64,000 bases of DNA. Origin: Phycisphaeraceae bacterium. Its GTDB lineage: Bacteria > Planctomycetota > Phycisphaerae > Phycisphaerales > UBA1924. The DNA is taken from the NCBI GenBank assembly GCA_019454185.1, contig CP075368.1, forward strand, positions 2,397,649 through 2,461,648, read 5' to 3'. The translations under genes were made by a program, and so were the position numbers. This document shows positions 1-8,469 of this stretch, in pieces. The notes beneath the pieces were generated by a model that had not been told where the DNA came from, ran no database searches, and worked only from the letters and a program-made list of their open reading frames with translations. The first letter of the stretch is position 1. Every line of letters starts with the position of its first letter.

Positions 1-104
1 GCCGCCAGCCCCTCGCGCGTGGCAAACCCGTGGATCGGCTCGGAATCAACGAGCGTCCCGTCAAAGTCAAAGATCACGGCCCTGAGAGCATGGGGGTGGA
101 TCAC
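1..104 (-). CDS. HAD-family phosphatase, 3'-truncated by window edge
   Basis: Only the first ~34 codons are in the window. The reading frame runs leftwards from a GTG at 104 (a TTG at 110 is also possible) and gives AVIFDFDGTLVDSEPIHG, the DxDGTxxDSE motif I of haloacid dehalogenase hydrolases of the beta-phosphoglucomutase/phosphoglycolate phosphatase type. The first Asp is the nucleophile and the second the general acid. It is divergent from the neighbouring GlmU-like gene, with about 50 bp between the starts. A similar HAD gene lies at 53758-54411. The substrate cannot be deduced from this fragment. Confidence 0.8.
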   Translation of the reverse strand, partial: MIHPHALRAVIFDFDGTLVDSEPIHGFATREGLA

Positions 105-154
105 ATCCAAGCGTAGCGGCAGCGCAGAGCCCGAATCCCGTACACTCACGCACG

Positions 155-1420
155 ATGAGACACGCCATCCTCTTCGATCTCGACCTCACGACCGACGGCT
201 CACCCGTGCCCTTCGCGGGACCGGCGATCCTCTCTCCCCTTACCGACCTTCGCGCCGCCTTCGACGTGCGCACCGGCGCGCTCACGACGCTGGAACGCCT
301 CTCCACATCCCTCCACATCGCCGGCGCGATCGTCCCGGAACCCATCGCACCCCTCACGCGCGAGCGCCACGCGTTCCCCGTCAACACCGGATTCGCGCTG
401 CCTCATGGCTCCCCCGACGACATCCTCCTCCTCAGCGCCCGATGCCCACTCCCCATCTCCGAGGCGACGCATCTCGCCCCGGGCACCGCCATCGTCGAGC
501 TCGCAACGGGACACCTCATCGCGTGGCGCACCACCATCGACAAGGCCCGCGCCGTCGCGAGCAACCACACCATCAGTCCCGACGCCGTCGGCCTTGTCGA
601 AAAGCGAGTCCTTCTCACGAGGCCGTGGCACGTCCGAACCCTCCGCGACGCCTGCATCGCCGCGGATCTCAGCATCCTCGCCGGCTCCCCGACCGCCATC
701 CCCGCCGGCGTCACACCCATCGGTGCCCACCCGATCCACATCGATCCCTCCGCCCGCGTCTATCCGACCGTTGTTCTCGATGCCGAGCACGGCCCCATCT
801 GGATCGGTCCGCATGCCGTTGTCCGCCCCGGCTCCATCCTCATCGGCCCGTGCGCCATCGGCGAGCATTCGACCTTGCTCGACCGCGCGCTCATCAAGGG
901 ACAGACCGCCATCGGACCACACTGCAAAGTCGCCGGCGAAGTGGGCGGCACCATCATCCAGGGATTCTCAAACAAAGCCCACGATGGGCACCTCGGCGAT
1001 TCGTGGCTCGGCGAGTGGGTCAACCTCGGCGCGGGCACGACCAACTCCAACCTCCTCAACACCTACGGCGAAGTCATCGCCAAGCCCACGCCCGGCGCGT
1101 CCAACGAACGCACCGGCGAGACCTTCCTGGGCGCGATCATCGGCGACCATGTCAAAGCAGCGATCTGCACACGCATCATGACCGGCGCGATCATCGGCAC
1201 CGGCACCATGTGGGCCGCCACCAAACCAATCAGCGGCACTATCCCCCCCTTCACCTGGGCCACCGACGCGGGCGAACGCCCCTATCGCTTCGACAAGTTC
1301 ATGGATGTAGCGAAGGCGGCAATGTCAAGGCGAAAAGCAGCACCGTCGGAAACATACGCAAGACGACTCGAAGAGATCACCACTGAGGGCCACGGAGAGC
1401 CACGGAGGGGAGCGCGTTAG
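155..1420 (+). CDS. GlmU-like putative sugar-nucleotidyltransferase/acetyltransferase
   Basis: 421 aa. The second half is a left-handed beta-helix made of hexapeptide repeats (residues ~200-370, with stretches such as IWIGPHAVVRPGSILIG and TAIGPHCKVAGEVGG). The N-terminal half resembles the divergent nucleotidyltransferase domain of the planctomycete/Bacteroidetes 'alternative GlmU' group, which is thought to make UDP-N-acetylglucosamine for cell-envelope sugars. The classic GxGTRM pyrophosphorylase signature is not obvious, so the first activity is inferred only. The last ~15 codons (TTEGHGEPRRG) are encoded by the left copy of the inverted repeat flanking the next gene, so the original C-terminus was probably shorter. 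Confidence 0.7.
   Translation: MRHAILFDLDLTTDGSPVPFAGPAILSPLTDLRAAFDVRTGALTTLERLSTSLHIAGAIVPEPIAPLTRERHAFPVNTGFALPHGSPDDILLLSARCPLPISEATHLAPGTAIVELATGHLIAWRTTIDKARAVASNHTISPDAVGLVEKRVLLTRPWHVRTLRDACIAADLSILAGSPTAIPAGVTPIGAHPIHIDPSARVYPTVVLDAEHGPIWIGPHAVVRPGSILIGPCAIGEHSTLLDRALIKGQTAIGPHCKVAGEVGGTIIQGFSNKAHDGHLGDSWLGEWVNLGAGTTNSNLLNTYGEVIAKPTPGASNERTGETFLGAIIGDHVKAAICTRIMTGAIIGTGTMWAATKPISGTIPPFTWATDAGERPYRFDKFMDVAKAAMSRRKAAPSETYARRLEEITTEGHGEPRRGAR
1377..1408. repeat. left copy of 32-bp inverted repeat (GGAGGGCCACGGAG family)
   Basis: The 32 bases are the reverse complement of 1844-1875 with two mismatches. The core is GAGGGCCACGGAG followed by AGCCACGGAGG. The repeat overlaps the 3' end of the GlmU-like gene. 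Related units lie at 35087-35126 and 35850-35882, so this is a dispersed repeat family. Confidence 0.85.
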
Positions 1421-1447
1421 ACTCGTCAGTCAACGGAGGAACCACTC

Positions 1448-1822
1448 GTGCTGCTACATGAAGCCCTGACAGAGAAGATCATCGGAGCGGCCATAGAGGT
1501 GCATAAGAACCTGGGGCCGGGGCTGCTCGAATCGGCGTACGAAGCGTGCCTTGCACACGAGTTGGTTGCAATGGGACTCTCATTCACACGACAGAAGCCA
1601 TTGCCACTCGAGTACAAGGGCATGGTACTGGAGGCTGGCTATCGACTCGATCTGGTTGTCGAGGAGAGCGTGCTATTGGAGTTGAAATCCGTTGAGAAAA
1701 TCGAACCCATCCACGAGGCACAACTCATGACTTACATGCGGCTGTCCGGCCTTCGCGTCGGACTGCTCATCAACTTCAACGTTCTTGCGCTCCACACGGG
1801 TATCAAACGCCGTGTACGCTGA
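1448..1822 (+). CDS. GxxExxY family protein (PD-(D/E)XK nuclease-like)
   Basis: 124 aa, the usual length of the GxxExxY family. The name-giving motif is GLLESAY (residues ~26-32), followed by the nuclease-like signature RLDLVVE...LLELKS, in which Asp, Glu and Lys fit a PD-(D/E)XK core. Families of this kind are annotated as PDDEXK_3, but their biological role is unknown. Start: GTG at 1448, seven bases after a strong GGAGGA; there is no suitable ATG nearby. The gene stands alone between an inverted pair of 32-bp repeats (1377-1408 and 1844-1875), and its codon usage (CTCATGACTTACATG, TTGGTTGCAATG) is less G+C-biased than that of its neighbours. That suggests it arrived as a small cassette. 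Confidence 0.9.
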   Translation: MLLHEALTEKIIGAAIEVHKNLGPGLLESAYEACLAHELVAMGLSFTRQKPLPLEYKGMVLEAGYRLDLVVEESVLLELKSVEKIEPIHEAQLMTYMRLSGLRVGLLINFNVLALHTGIKRRVR

Positions 1823-1843
1823 TCCTGTCCCCGTATCCAATCT

Positions 1844-1875
1844 CCTCCGTGGCACTCCGTGGCCCTCCGTGGTGA
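1844..1875. repeat. right copy of 32-bp inverted repeat
   Basis: Inverted partner of 1377-1408 (30 of 32 bases agree), with core CTCCGTGGCACTCCGTGG. It ends 19 bases before the polA start and supplies a spurious in-frame ATG at 1859 that would add 12 repeat-encoded residues to PolA. Confidence 0.85.
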
Positions 1876-1894
1876 ATGCTCTTTGGATCGACGC

Positions 1895-4800
1895 ATGAAA
1901 ACCCTCTACCTCATCGACGGCTACGCCCAGTTCTTCCGCGCCTACCACGCCATCCGCACGCCCATGACCAGCCCCGTCACCAAAGAGCCCACGAACATGA
2001 CGTTCGGCTTCATCGGCATGCTCTTCAGGCTGCTGCGGGGTGAGGGCAATCTCGGCGGCACACCCGACTACATCGCGCTCACCCTCGACGTCTCCGGCGA
2101 CCGAGGCACCTTCCGCTCACAGCTCTATCCCGACTACAAAGCCCATCGCCCGGATCCGCCCGAAGACCTCTTTCCGCAGGTGGACCGCTGCCTGGCGCTG
2201 CTCGAAGCGATCGGCATGCCGATCATCGGCGCGCCCGAGTTCGAGGCCGACGATGTCATCGCGACCCTCGTCGCCAAACTCAGGAAAGCCCACCCCGACC
2301 TCAAGATCCGCATCATCTCCAAGGACAAAGACCTCAAGCAGCTCCTCCGCGACGCAGGGCCGAACGAGCCGGGCGTCGAGCTCTACGACGTCCACACAGA
2401 CCTTGCCATCACCGCTTCATCGCTCAAGGCCGAGACCGGCATCACCCCCGAGCAGGTCATCGACATGCTCACGCTCATGGGCGACACGGTCGACAACGTG
2501 CCAGGCGTTGACGGCGTCGGCCCCAAGACCGCAGCACAACTCATCGCCCAGTACGGCACCCTCGACGCGCTCATCGCCGATGCCGCCAACATCAAAGGCA
2601 AACGCGGCGAGAACATCCGCGCCGCGATCCCGATGCTCCCCCTCTCCAAGCAACTCGTCACACTGCGCACCGATGCACCGGCTGACCTCGATCTCAACGC
2701 GGCACGAAGCCAGACCCTGCGCCTGGCCAACCTCAACCCCATCCTCAAAGAACTCGGCTTCAACCGCTACCAGACCGACCTCGCAAACCTCATGGGCGTC
2801 CCGCCGCCCATCATGATCCCCTCACCGGATGTCCCGAACCCCGCAACAGATCGCATTGCCCCCAAGCAGACGAAGCAGGACGATGGTGGCGGCCTCTTCG
2901 GTGGCACCCCATCAACGCCGGACGACGCACCAAAGCAGACAAAGGCACCCTCGAAAGCCGCGGCCGATGCCCCGCCCCCTGTCGGCGGCCTCTTCGACTT
3001 CCCCGCCGCCGCCCCCACACTCTCCCGCCCCCCCACCGCCGGCTACGCGTGCGTCCGCACCAAGAAAGACCTGGACGCAGTTGTCAAAGCACTCCAAGCC
3101 GCGCCCATCTTCGCGATCGACACCGAAACCACCTCGCTCTCCCCTCGCCAAGCCAAGCTCTGCGGCATCTCCATCGCCATCGAGCCGGGCGCGGCGTGGT
3201 ACATCCCCGTCCGCTCGCCGACACCATCGGATCATCTCGACGAGGCAACCGTCCTCGCCGCGCTCCGCCCCATCCTCGAAGATCCATCGAAGCCGAAGCT
3301 CGGCCACAACCTGAAGTACGACCTGCTTGTGCTGCGAGCGGCGGGTGTCGAACTCCGCGGCCTGACACATCCCGGATCGTGTGATTCGATGGTCGCGAGT
3401 TATCTGATCGATGCATCGCGATCGTCGCACTCACTCGATGCGCTGTCGCTCGCCCTTCTTAATCACACGAACATCTCGATCAGCGAGTTGATTGGCACGG
3501 GGAAAGATCAGCGGACGTTTGACACGGTACCGGTGGATCTGGCGACGGAGTACGCCGCGGAAGATGCGGACGTTTCCCTTCGCCTCGCCCACACCATGCA
3601 GCCGCAGTTGAAGGCGATGGGTCTGACGGACCTGATGCAGAAGCTGGAGTTGCCGCTCGTCGAAGTCCTCGCCGAACTGGAGTGGAACGGAATCACGGTG
3701 GATGGCAACGAGCTTGAGCGCCAGCGCGGCCGCCTCCAGACACGCATCGATGAACTCGCCAAGGCGATCCAGAAAGCCGCAATGGACACCATCGGCCGAG
3801 GCTTCAACCCCGACTCACCCAAGCAGCTCGCCGGTGTCCTCTTCAACAAGCCGGACGATGAAGAGCCGGGACTGGGCCTGAAGGTGGTGAAGCGCACCAA
3901 GACCGGCGCATCCACCGACATCGAGGTGCTGGAGAAGCTCGCGGCCGATCCCGACATCACAACAACGATCCCCTCCCTCATCGTCGAGTATCGCCAACTC
4001 ACGAAGCTGGTAAGCACGTATCTCGTCGCGCTCAAGGAGGCGATCTTGCCGGAAACAGGGCGCGTCCACGCGAGTTTCCACCAGACGGTCGCCGCGACGG
4101 GGCGGCTGGCCTCCAGCGATCCGAACCTTCAGAACATCCCGATCCGCACCGATGTCGGCCGCGAGATCCGCAAGGCCTTCGTCGCCCCGCCGGGACGTCT
4201 CCTCCTCACCGCGGACTACTCGCAGATCGAGCTCCGCCTCCTCGCACACCTCTCACAGGATCCCGGCCTGATCGAGGCCTTCACACGCGGCGAGGACATC
4301 CACACGCAGGTCGCGGCCCAGATCCACAACATCCCGATCAAGGATGTCACCAAGGACCAGCGCTCCGGCGCGAAGATGGTCAACTTCGGCATCGTCTACG
4401 GCATCACGGCGTTCGGGCTGGCCCGCCGCCTGAACATCGGCAACACGGAAGCCGCCCAGATCATCGACGGGTACAAGCGGCGCTTCGCGGGGATCACGAC
4501 ATTCCTCGAAGAGTGCATCGCCCAGGCACGCACGCACGGATATGTCGAGACGATGATGAAGCGCCGCCGCCCCATCCCCGACATCGACTCCACCAACCCT
4601 TCGCGAAAGGCCTTCGCGGAGCGGACGGCGATCAACTCCGTCGTGCAGGGCTCCGCGGCGGACCTCATCAAGCTCGCGATGGTCGACTTGCACGCGCGGC
4701 TCAGCCCCCACGCCTCGCACCTGCGAGGCGGCAAGCCACCGGAAGTGCCCGGCACGCTCATGCTCCTCCAGATCCACGACGAACTGGTCTTCGAGGTGCC

Positions 4801-4921
4801 GCGTGAAGAGGGCGAGCGTGCCCGCGCATGCATCAAGCAGCGAATGGAATCAGCGATGACCCTGTCTGTACCACTTGTCGCGGATGCGTCGCTGTCGGAG
4901 AACTGGTTCGAGGGGAAGTGA
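1895..4921 (+). CDS. polA: DNA polymerase I
   Basis: 1008 aa from the ATG at 1895 (MKTLYLIDGY). The upstream in-frame ATG at 1859 lies in the flanking repeat and is rejected. Three domains: 5' nuclease (1-300, with KDKDLKQLL and DNVPGVDGVGPKTAAQ helix-hairpin-helix), a Pro/Lys-rich linker with repeated PKQTK and GGLF motifs (~310-375), a 3'-5' exonuclease (~385-590) and the polymerase (~630-1008). The proofreading residues are all present: DTETTSL (Exo I), NLKYD (Exo II), YAAEDAD (Exo III). Polymerase motifs are ADYSQIELRLLAH (A), KMVNFGIVYG (B) and QIHDELVFEV (C). The protein does repair synthesis and Okazaki-fragment processing. Its stop codon overlaps the next start (TGATG). Confidence 0.98.
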   Translation: MKTLYLIDGYAQFFRAYHAIRTPMTSPVTKEPTNMTFGFIGMLFRLLRGEGNLGGTPDYIALTLDVSGDRGTFRSQLYPDYKAHRPDPPEDLFPQVDRCLALLEAIGMPIIGAPEFEADDVIATLVAKLRKAHPDLKIRIISKDKDLKQLLRDAGPNEPGVELYDVHTDLAITASSLKAETGITPEQVIDMLTLMGDTVDNVPGVDGVGPKTAAQLIAQYGTLDALIADAANIKGKRGENIRAAIPMLPLSKQLVTLRTDAPADLDLNAARSQTLRLANLNPILKELGFNRYQTDLANLMGVPPPIMIPSPDVPNPATDRIAPKQTKQDDGGGLFGGTPSTPDDAPKQTKAPSKAAADAPPPVGGLFDFPAAAPTLSRPPTAGYACVRTKKDLDAVVKALQAAPIFAIDTETTSLSPRQAKLCGISIAIEPGAAWYIPVRSPTPSDHLDEATVLAALRPILEDPSKPKLGHNLKYDLLVLRAAGVELRGLTHPGSCDSMVASYLIDASRSSHSLDALSLALLNHTNISISELIGTGKDQRTFDTVPVDLATEYAAEDADVSLRLAHTMQPQLKAMGLTDLMQKLELPLVEVLAELEWNGITVDGNELERQRGRLQTRIDELAKAIQKAAMDTIGRGFNPDSPKQLAGVLFNKPDDEEPGLGLKVVKRTKTGASTDIEVLEKLAADPDITTTIPSLIVEYRQLTKLVSTYLVALKEAILPETGRVHASFHQTVAATGRLASSDPNLQNIPIRTDVGREIRKAFVAPPGRLLLTADYSQIELRLLAHLSQDPGLIEAFTRGEDIHTQVAAQIHNIPIKDVTKDQRSGAKMVNFGIVYGITAFGLARRLNIGNTEAAQIIDGYKRRFAGITTFLEECIAQARTHGYVETMMKRRRPIPDIDSTNPSRKAFAERTAINSVVQGSAADLIKLAMVDLHARLSPHASHLRGGKPPEVPGTLMLLQIHDELVFEVPREEGERARACIKQRMESAMTLSVPLVADASLSENWFEGK

Positions 4922-5652
4922 TGGGCGAGCGCGACACATGCACCCCGCTCGACACAAGAGCGTTGCCTGTGCGCTTGGTGATCGTCGTCTGCTGCGCCAT
5001 CTTTCTCATCGTTGATGTGCTCTGGCTCGCATCGGAGTATCCACAGAACTCACGTGTCGGCCACGCTGTTGCGGATGTACTCGGGTGGGAGAACCGGCAT
5101 GCGGGCACTCACCCATGGGTTGACGCGTGGATCGAGAGCACAACAGACGGTCCGCAGATCTCAACCGGAAGAGTGCCATTCTCGAATGCGGATACACGAA
5201 CTCCATCTGCCACCTTCACGCTCTGGCCACCACTCCCACCGTCCGGCTTCTGGGCTCCGACACGAAGAGAATGCGTTCGTGGGACATTCTCATACACCAC
5301 GGGTAACTTCAATATTCAGATCATCCCGCCCACCGAGCTGCGCGAGCCGATTCGGGGCTTCATCGCCTCCACGTACCAACCATGGCTCCTTGAGAAGTAC
5401 GACGAGCTCATCGCGACCGGCGGCACGGGCAGTCGGCCAAGATGGGCAGGTTACCTCCACAATGCCGTGTCCGCCCTCGCAGCGACGGCCTTGCTCATCT
5501 GCGTGGGCTCGCTTTCCCTCGACTTCATCCGTCACCTGCGAGACACCCGCTTCCCCCACGGGCACTGCGGGCGGTGCGGGTACGATCTATGCGGCTTGGC
5601 GCCCGATTCCGCTTGCCCCGAGTGCAGCGAGGTCCGGCGTGGTGAATCGTGA
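4921..5652 (+). CDS. membrane protein with C-terminal zinc ribbon
   Basis: 243 aa of unknown function. One transmembrane helix near the N-terminus (~17-38), an extracytoplasmic domain, a second helix (~185-205) and a cytoplasmic tail with two cysteine pairs, CGRCGYDL...CPECS, a treble-clef or ribbon-type zinc knuckle. The same tail occurs in 13769-14509, and related modules in 49442-51333, so this is a lineage-typical family. The start overlaps the polA stop by one base (TGATG), which implies coupled translation. Confidence 0.7.
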   Translation: MGERDTCTPLDTRALPVRLVIVVCCAIFLIVDVLWLASEYPQNSRVGHAVADVLGWENRHAGTHPWVDAWIESTTDGPQISTGRVPFSNADTRTPSATFTLWPPLPPSGFWAPTRRECVRGTFSYTTGNFNIQIIPPTELREPIRGFIASTYQPWLLEKYDELIATGGTGSRPRWAGYLHNAVSALAATALLICVGSLSLDFIRHLRDTRFPHGHCGRCGYDLCGLAPDSACPECSEVRRGES

Positions 5653-5689
5653 ATATCTTGGCACCGAGCATCCGAGGCCCGAGGGACAT

Positions 5690-7426
5690 ATGAAGAAGCC
5701 GCTCGCGATCGTCCTTTCACTCATCGGATTCGCTGTCTCCACCTCCGCCTCCCCTCCCGACACCATCCTCCGCAACGCCACCTTCCACACGCTGGATGAG
5801 AAGGCGCCGATCGCGCGGGCCGTCGCGATCACCGATGGCAAGATCGCCGCACTCGGCACCGAGACCGACATCCTCCCCCTCGCGGGTCCCGAGACCCAGG
5901 TCTTCGATCTCGGCGCGCGCACCGTCATCCCCGGCCTGATCGATGCCCACGGCCACCTGGCCGGGCTCGGCCAGTTGTCGCTCGGCGTCATCGATCTCGC
6001 GGGCACAAAGACCTATCAGGAAGTTCTCGACCGCGTCGGGGCACGCATCAAGGAATCCCAGCCCGGCGCGTGGATCATCGGGCGGGGATGGGACCACGAG
6101 TCCTGGCCCGACCGCCTGCTGCCGACCCACGACGCGCTCTCCGCGATCTCGCCCGACAACCCCGTCTGGCTCTCGCGCGTCGACGGCCACGCCGCCCTCG
6201 CCAACAAAGCCGCGATGGATCTCGCCGGGATCGACGACCACATCTCGAACCCCGCAGGCGGCGAGATCATCCGCGATGCACAAGGCCGCCCCACCGGCGT
6301 CTTCATCGATAACGCCGAGACCCTCATCGAGCGCGTGATCCCACCCTCCGTCTCCGGCGATCCCCGCGCCATCATCCTCGAAGCCCAGCAACGCTGCTTC
6401 GAGGTCGGACTCACCGGCGTCCACGACATGGGCGTCCACCCCGAAACCGCCCGCATGTACCGCCAGATGGCCGATGCCGGTGAACTCAAGCTCCGCATCA
6501 GCGCCATGATCCCCGCCAACTACGCGCTCCGGTACATGTCAGAACACGCACCGATCGACCACCCCGTCGTCACCGTCCGCGGCTGCAAGCTCTACATGGA
6601 CGGCGCGATGGGCTCGCGCGGCGCATGGCTCCTCGCGCCCTACGCCGATCGCCCCCTCGGACCCGACGGCGAGCCATACATCGGCCTCGCCGTCAGCGAT
6701 CCCGACTTCATCGAGGCCGTCGCGAAACTCGCCCTCGAACGCGGGTTCCAGGTCGCCACCCACGCCATCGGCGACCGCGCCAACCGCGAAGTCCTGAACG
6801 CCTACGAGCGGGCGGCACACAACCGCGCCCCAACCAGCGTCTCCGAACTCGGCGAACTCGGCAGCATCCGCTTCCTCACCGAGGCCCGCTTCCGCATCGA
6901 GCACGCCCAGCTCCTGCATCCAGCCGACATCCCGCGCTTCGCCAGACTCGGCATCATCGCCTCCATGCAGCCGACGCACTGCACAAGCGACATGCGCTGG
7001 GTCGAAGATCGCGTCGGCCCGGAACGCTCGAAGGGCGCCTATGCCTGGAAGTCCCTCCAGCGATCGGGCGCACGCATCGCCGGAGGAAGCGACTTCCCCG
7101 TCGAAAGCCACAACCCCTTCCTCGGCATCTACGCCGCCATCACACGCCAGAACCTCGAAGGCGAGCCCGCCGGCGGCTGGTATCCTCGCGAACGCCTCAG
7201 CCGCACAGACGCACTCCGCTCCATGACCATCGACGCCGCATACGCCTCCTTCCACGAGACCTCGCGCGGCTCGCTCTCTCCCGGAAAGTTCGCGGACCTG
7301 ATCGTGCTGGACCGCGATGTACTGACATGCCGCGCGTCGGACATTCCCTCGACCCGCGTGCTGATGACGATGGTCGGGGGCGAATGGGTCTTCAAGGATC
7401 ACGAGAAGCCCATGGATCTAGAGTAA
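5690..7426 (+). CDS. secreted amidohydrolase (YtcJ-like, amidohydrolase 3 family)
   Basis: 578 aa, starting MKKPLAIVLSLIGFAVSTSA, a cleavable signal peptide, with GAGGGA ahead of the ATG. Metal-ligand motifs of the family are visible: GLIDAHGHLAGLG (first HxH), the DGAMGSRGAW segment, THAIGDRANREV (His), RIEHAQLL (His) and GGSDFPVE (Asp). These enzymes hydrolyse amide or ester bonds of small molecules with one or two metal ions; the substrate is not predictable here. The signal peptide places it outside the cytoplasm. Confidence 0.85.
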   Translation: MKKPLAIVLSLIGFAVSTSASPPDTILRNATFHTLDEKAPIARAVAITDGKIAALGTETDILPLAGPETQVFDLGARTVIPGLIDAHGHLAGLGQLSLGVIDLAGTKTYQEVLDRVGARIKESQPGAWIIGRGWDHESWPDRLLPTHDALSAISPDNPVWLSRVDGHAALANKAAMDLAGIDDHISNPAGGEIIRDAQGRPTGVFIDNAETLIERVIPPSVSGDPRAIILEAQQRCFEVGLTGVHDMGVHPETARMYRQMADAGELKLRISAMIPANYALRYMSEHAPIDHPVVTVRGCKLYMDGAMGSRGAWLLAPYADRPLGPDGEPYIGLAVSDPDFIEAVAKLALERGFQVATHAIGDRANREVLNAYERAAHNRAPTSVSELGELGSIRFLTEARFRIEHAQLLHPADIPRFARLGIIASMQPTHCTSDMRWVEDRVGPERSKGAYAWKSLQRSGARIAGGSDFPVESHNPFLGIYAAITRQNLEGEPAGGWYPRERLSRTDALRSMTIDAAYASFHETSRGSLSPGKFADLIVLDRDVLTCRASDIPSTRVLMTMVGGEWVFKDHEKPMDLE

Positions 7427-7476
7427 GGGCACTGCTTCGAACGGGATTTCCGCTTTACAGTGCAATAATCCACGGC

Positions 7477-8469
7477 ATGACCACACCTATGCAACCATCG
7501 TCCGAACAGACGTGGACCACACGAAACCTCATACGGTGGATGCGTGATACCTTCGCCAGGAAGGGCTTAGATTCTCCCGATCAGTTCGCGGACATGTTGA
7601 TGATGCATGTATTGGGCTGCGAGCGTGTTAAGTTGTACCTTGATCACGACCGACCTGCGAGCGCCGAAGAGCGAGCCCGGCTCCGTGATCTCGTTATTCG
7701 CGCGATGAATCACGAGCCCGTACAGTACTTGGTGGGCATGGTCATGTTTTTCGGACTTCCGATAGACGTTGACAAGCGTGTGCTGATCCCACGTCCATCC
7801 ACTGAAACAATCGTCGAAGAGGTCCTGCAGCACGCGCGTGCAACACACGGCATAAGCATCCCTCCGCTCGCAACGCATGCCGACTATCTCTCGGCTGCGC
7901 GAATTCGCAGCAGCGCTTCCTCCATCCCTCTATTGATCGCAGACGTCTGCACCGGCTCGGGATGCATCGCCATCGCACTCGCCAAGCGTCTGCCCGGCGC
8001 GCGGGTCGTCGCGACCGACATTTCGGCCGATGCGCTCGATGTGGCGAAGGCCAACGCGGAGAAGCACGGAGTTGCCGATCGCGTGGACTTCGCCCAGGGC
8101 GACCTGTTGACGCCGGTGCTCGCGCATCCGGTGGCGGGGGCGAAGGGCTCGCTCAACTACCTCGTGTCGAATCCGCCCTATATCCCGGATCACGAGTGGG
8201 AGACGGTGGAGCCGAACGTGAAGAACCATGAGCCGCACGGCGCGCTGCGGGGCGGCGCCGACGGCATGGACTTCGTCAAGCGCGTGCTCGCCGAAGGCCC
8301 CGCACTCCTGGCTCCCGGCGGGCAGATCCTGGTTGAAATAGCCGCGTGCACCGCGCCGGACGTGTTGACGATGGCCAAGGCGCATCCGCTGCTGGCCGAT
8401 GCCCGCATCATCCACGATCACGAGGGCCTCGCTCGGGTGATCGTCGCGCGCCGAGCAGATCAGGCCTGA
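7477..8469 (+). CDS. prmC: peptide chain release factor N5-glutamine methyltransferase
   Basis: 330 aa. The N-terminal helical domain is followed by a Rossmann methyltransferase with SAM motif ADVCTGSGCIAIALA and catalytic NPPYIPDHEW. PrmC methylates the Gln of the GGQ motif in RF1/RF2, which speeds termination. There is a ~30-residue extra segment (ATHGISIPPLATHADYLSAA...) between the RPSTE motif and the SAM motif compared with typical ~280-aa enzymes. The 3' end overlaps the convergent PAS-GAF-receiver gene by 10 bases. Confidence 0.93.
   Translation: MTTPMQPSSEQTWTTRNLIRWMRDTFARKGLDSPDQFADMLMMHVLGCERVKLYLDHDRPASAEERARLRDLVIRAMNHEPVQYLVGMVMFFGLPIDVDKRVLIPRPSTETIVEEVLQHARATHGISIPPLATHADYLSAARIRSSASSIPLLIADVCTGSGCIAIALAKRLPGARVVATDISADALDVAKANAEKHGVADRVDFAQGDLLTPVLAHPVAGAKGSLNYLVSNPPYIPDHEWETVEPNVKNHEPHGALRGGADGMDFVKRVLAEGPALLAPGGQILVEIAACTAPDVLTMAKAHPLLADARIIHDHEGLARVIVARRADQA

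Noticed and set aside
1859-1894. Upstream ATG adding 12 residues to PolA
   Set aside because: These codons lie in the flanking 32-bp repeat, while the conserved KTLYLIDGY start follows at 1895.
7477-7960. The first part of prmC looks less codon-biased than its surroundings, suggesting transfer
   Set aside because: The protein is a normal PrmC with all motifs, and the bias is mild; reading alone cannot support transfer.
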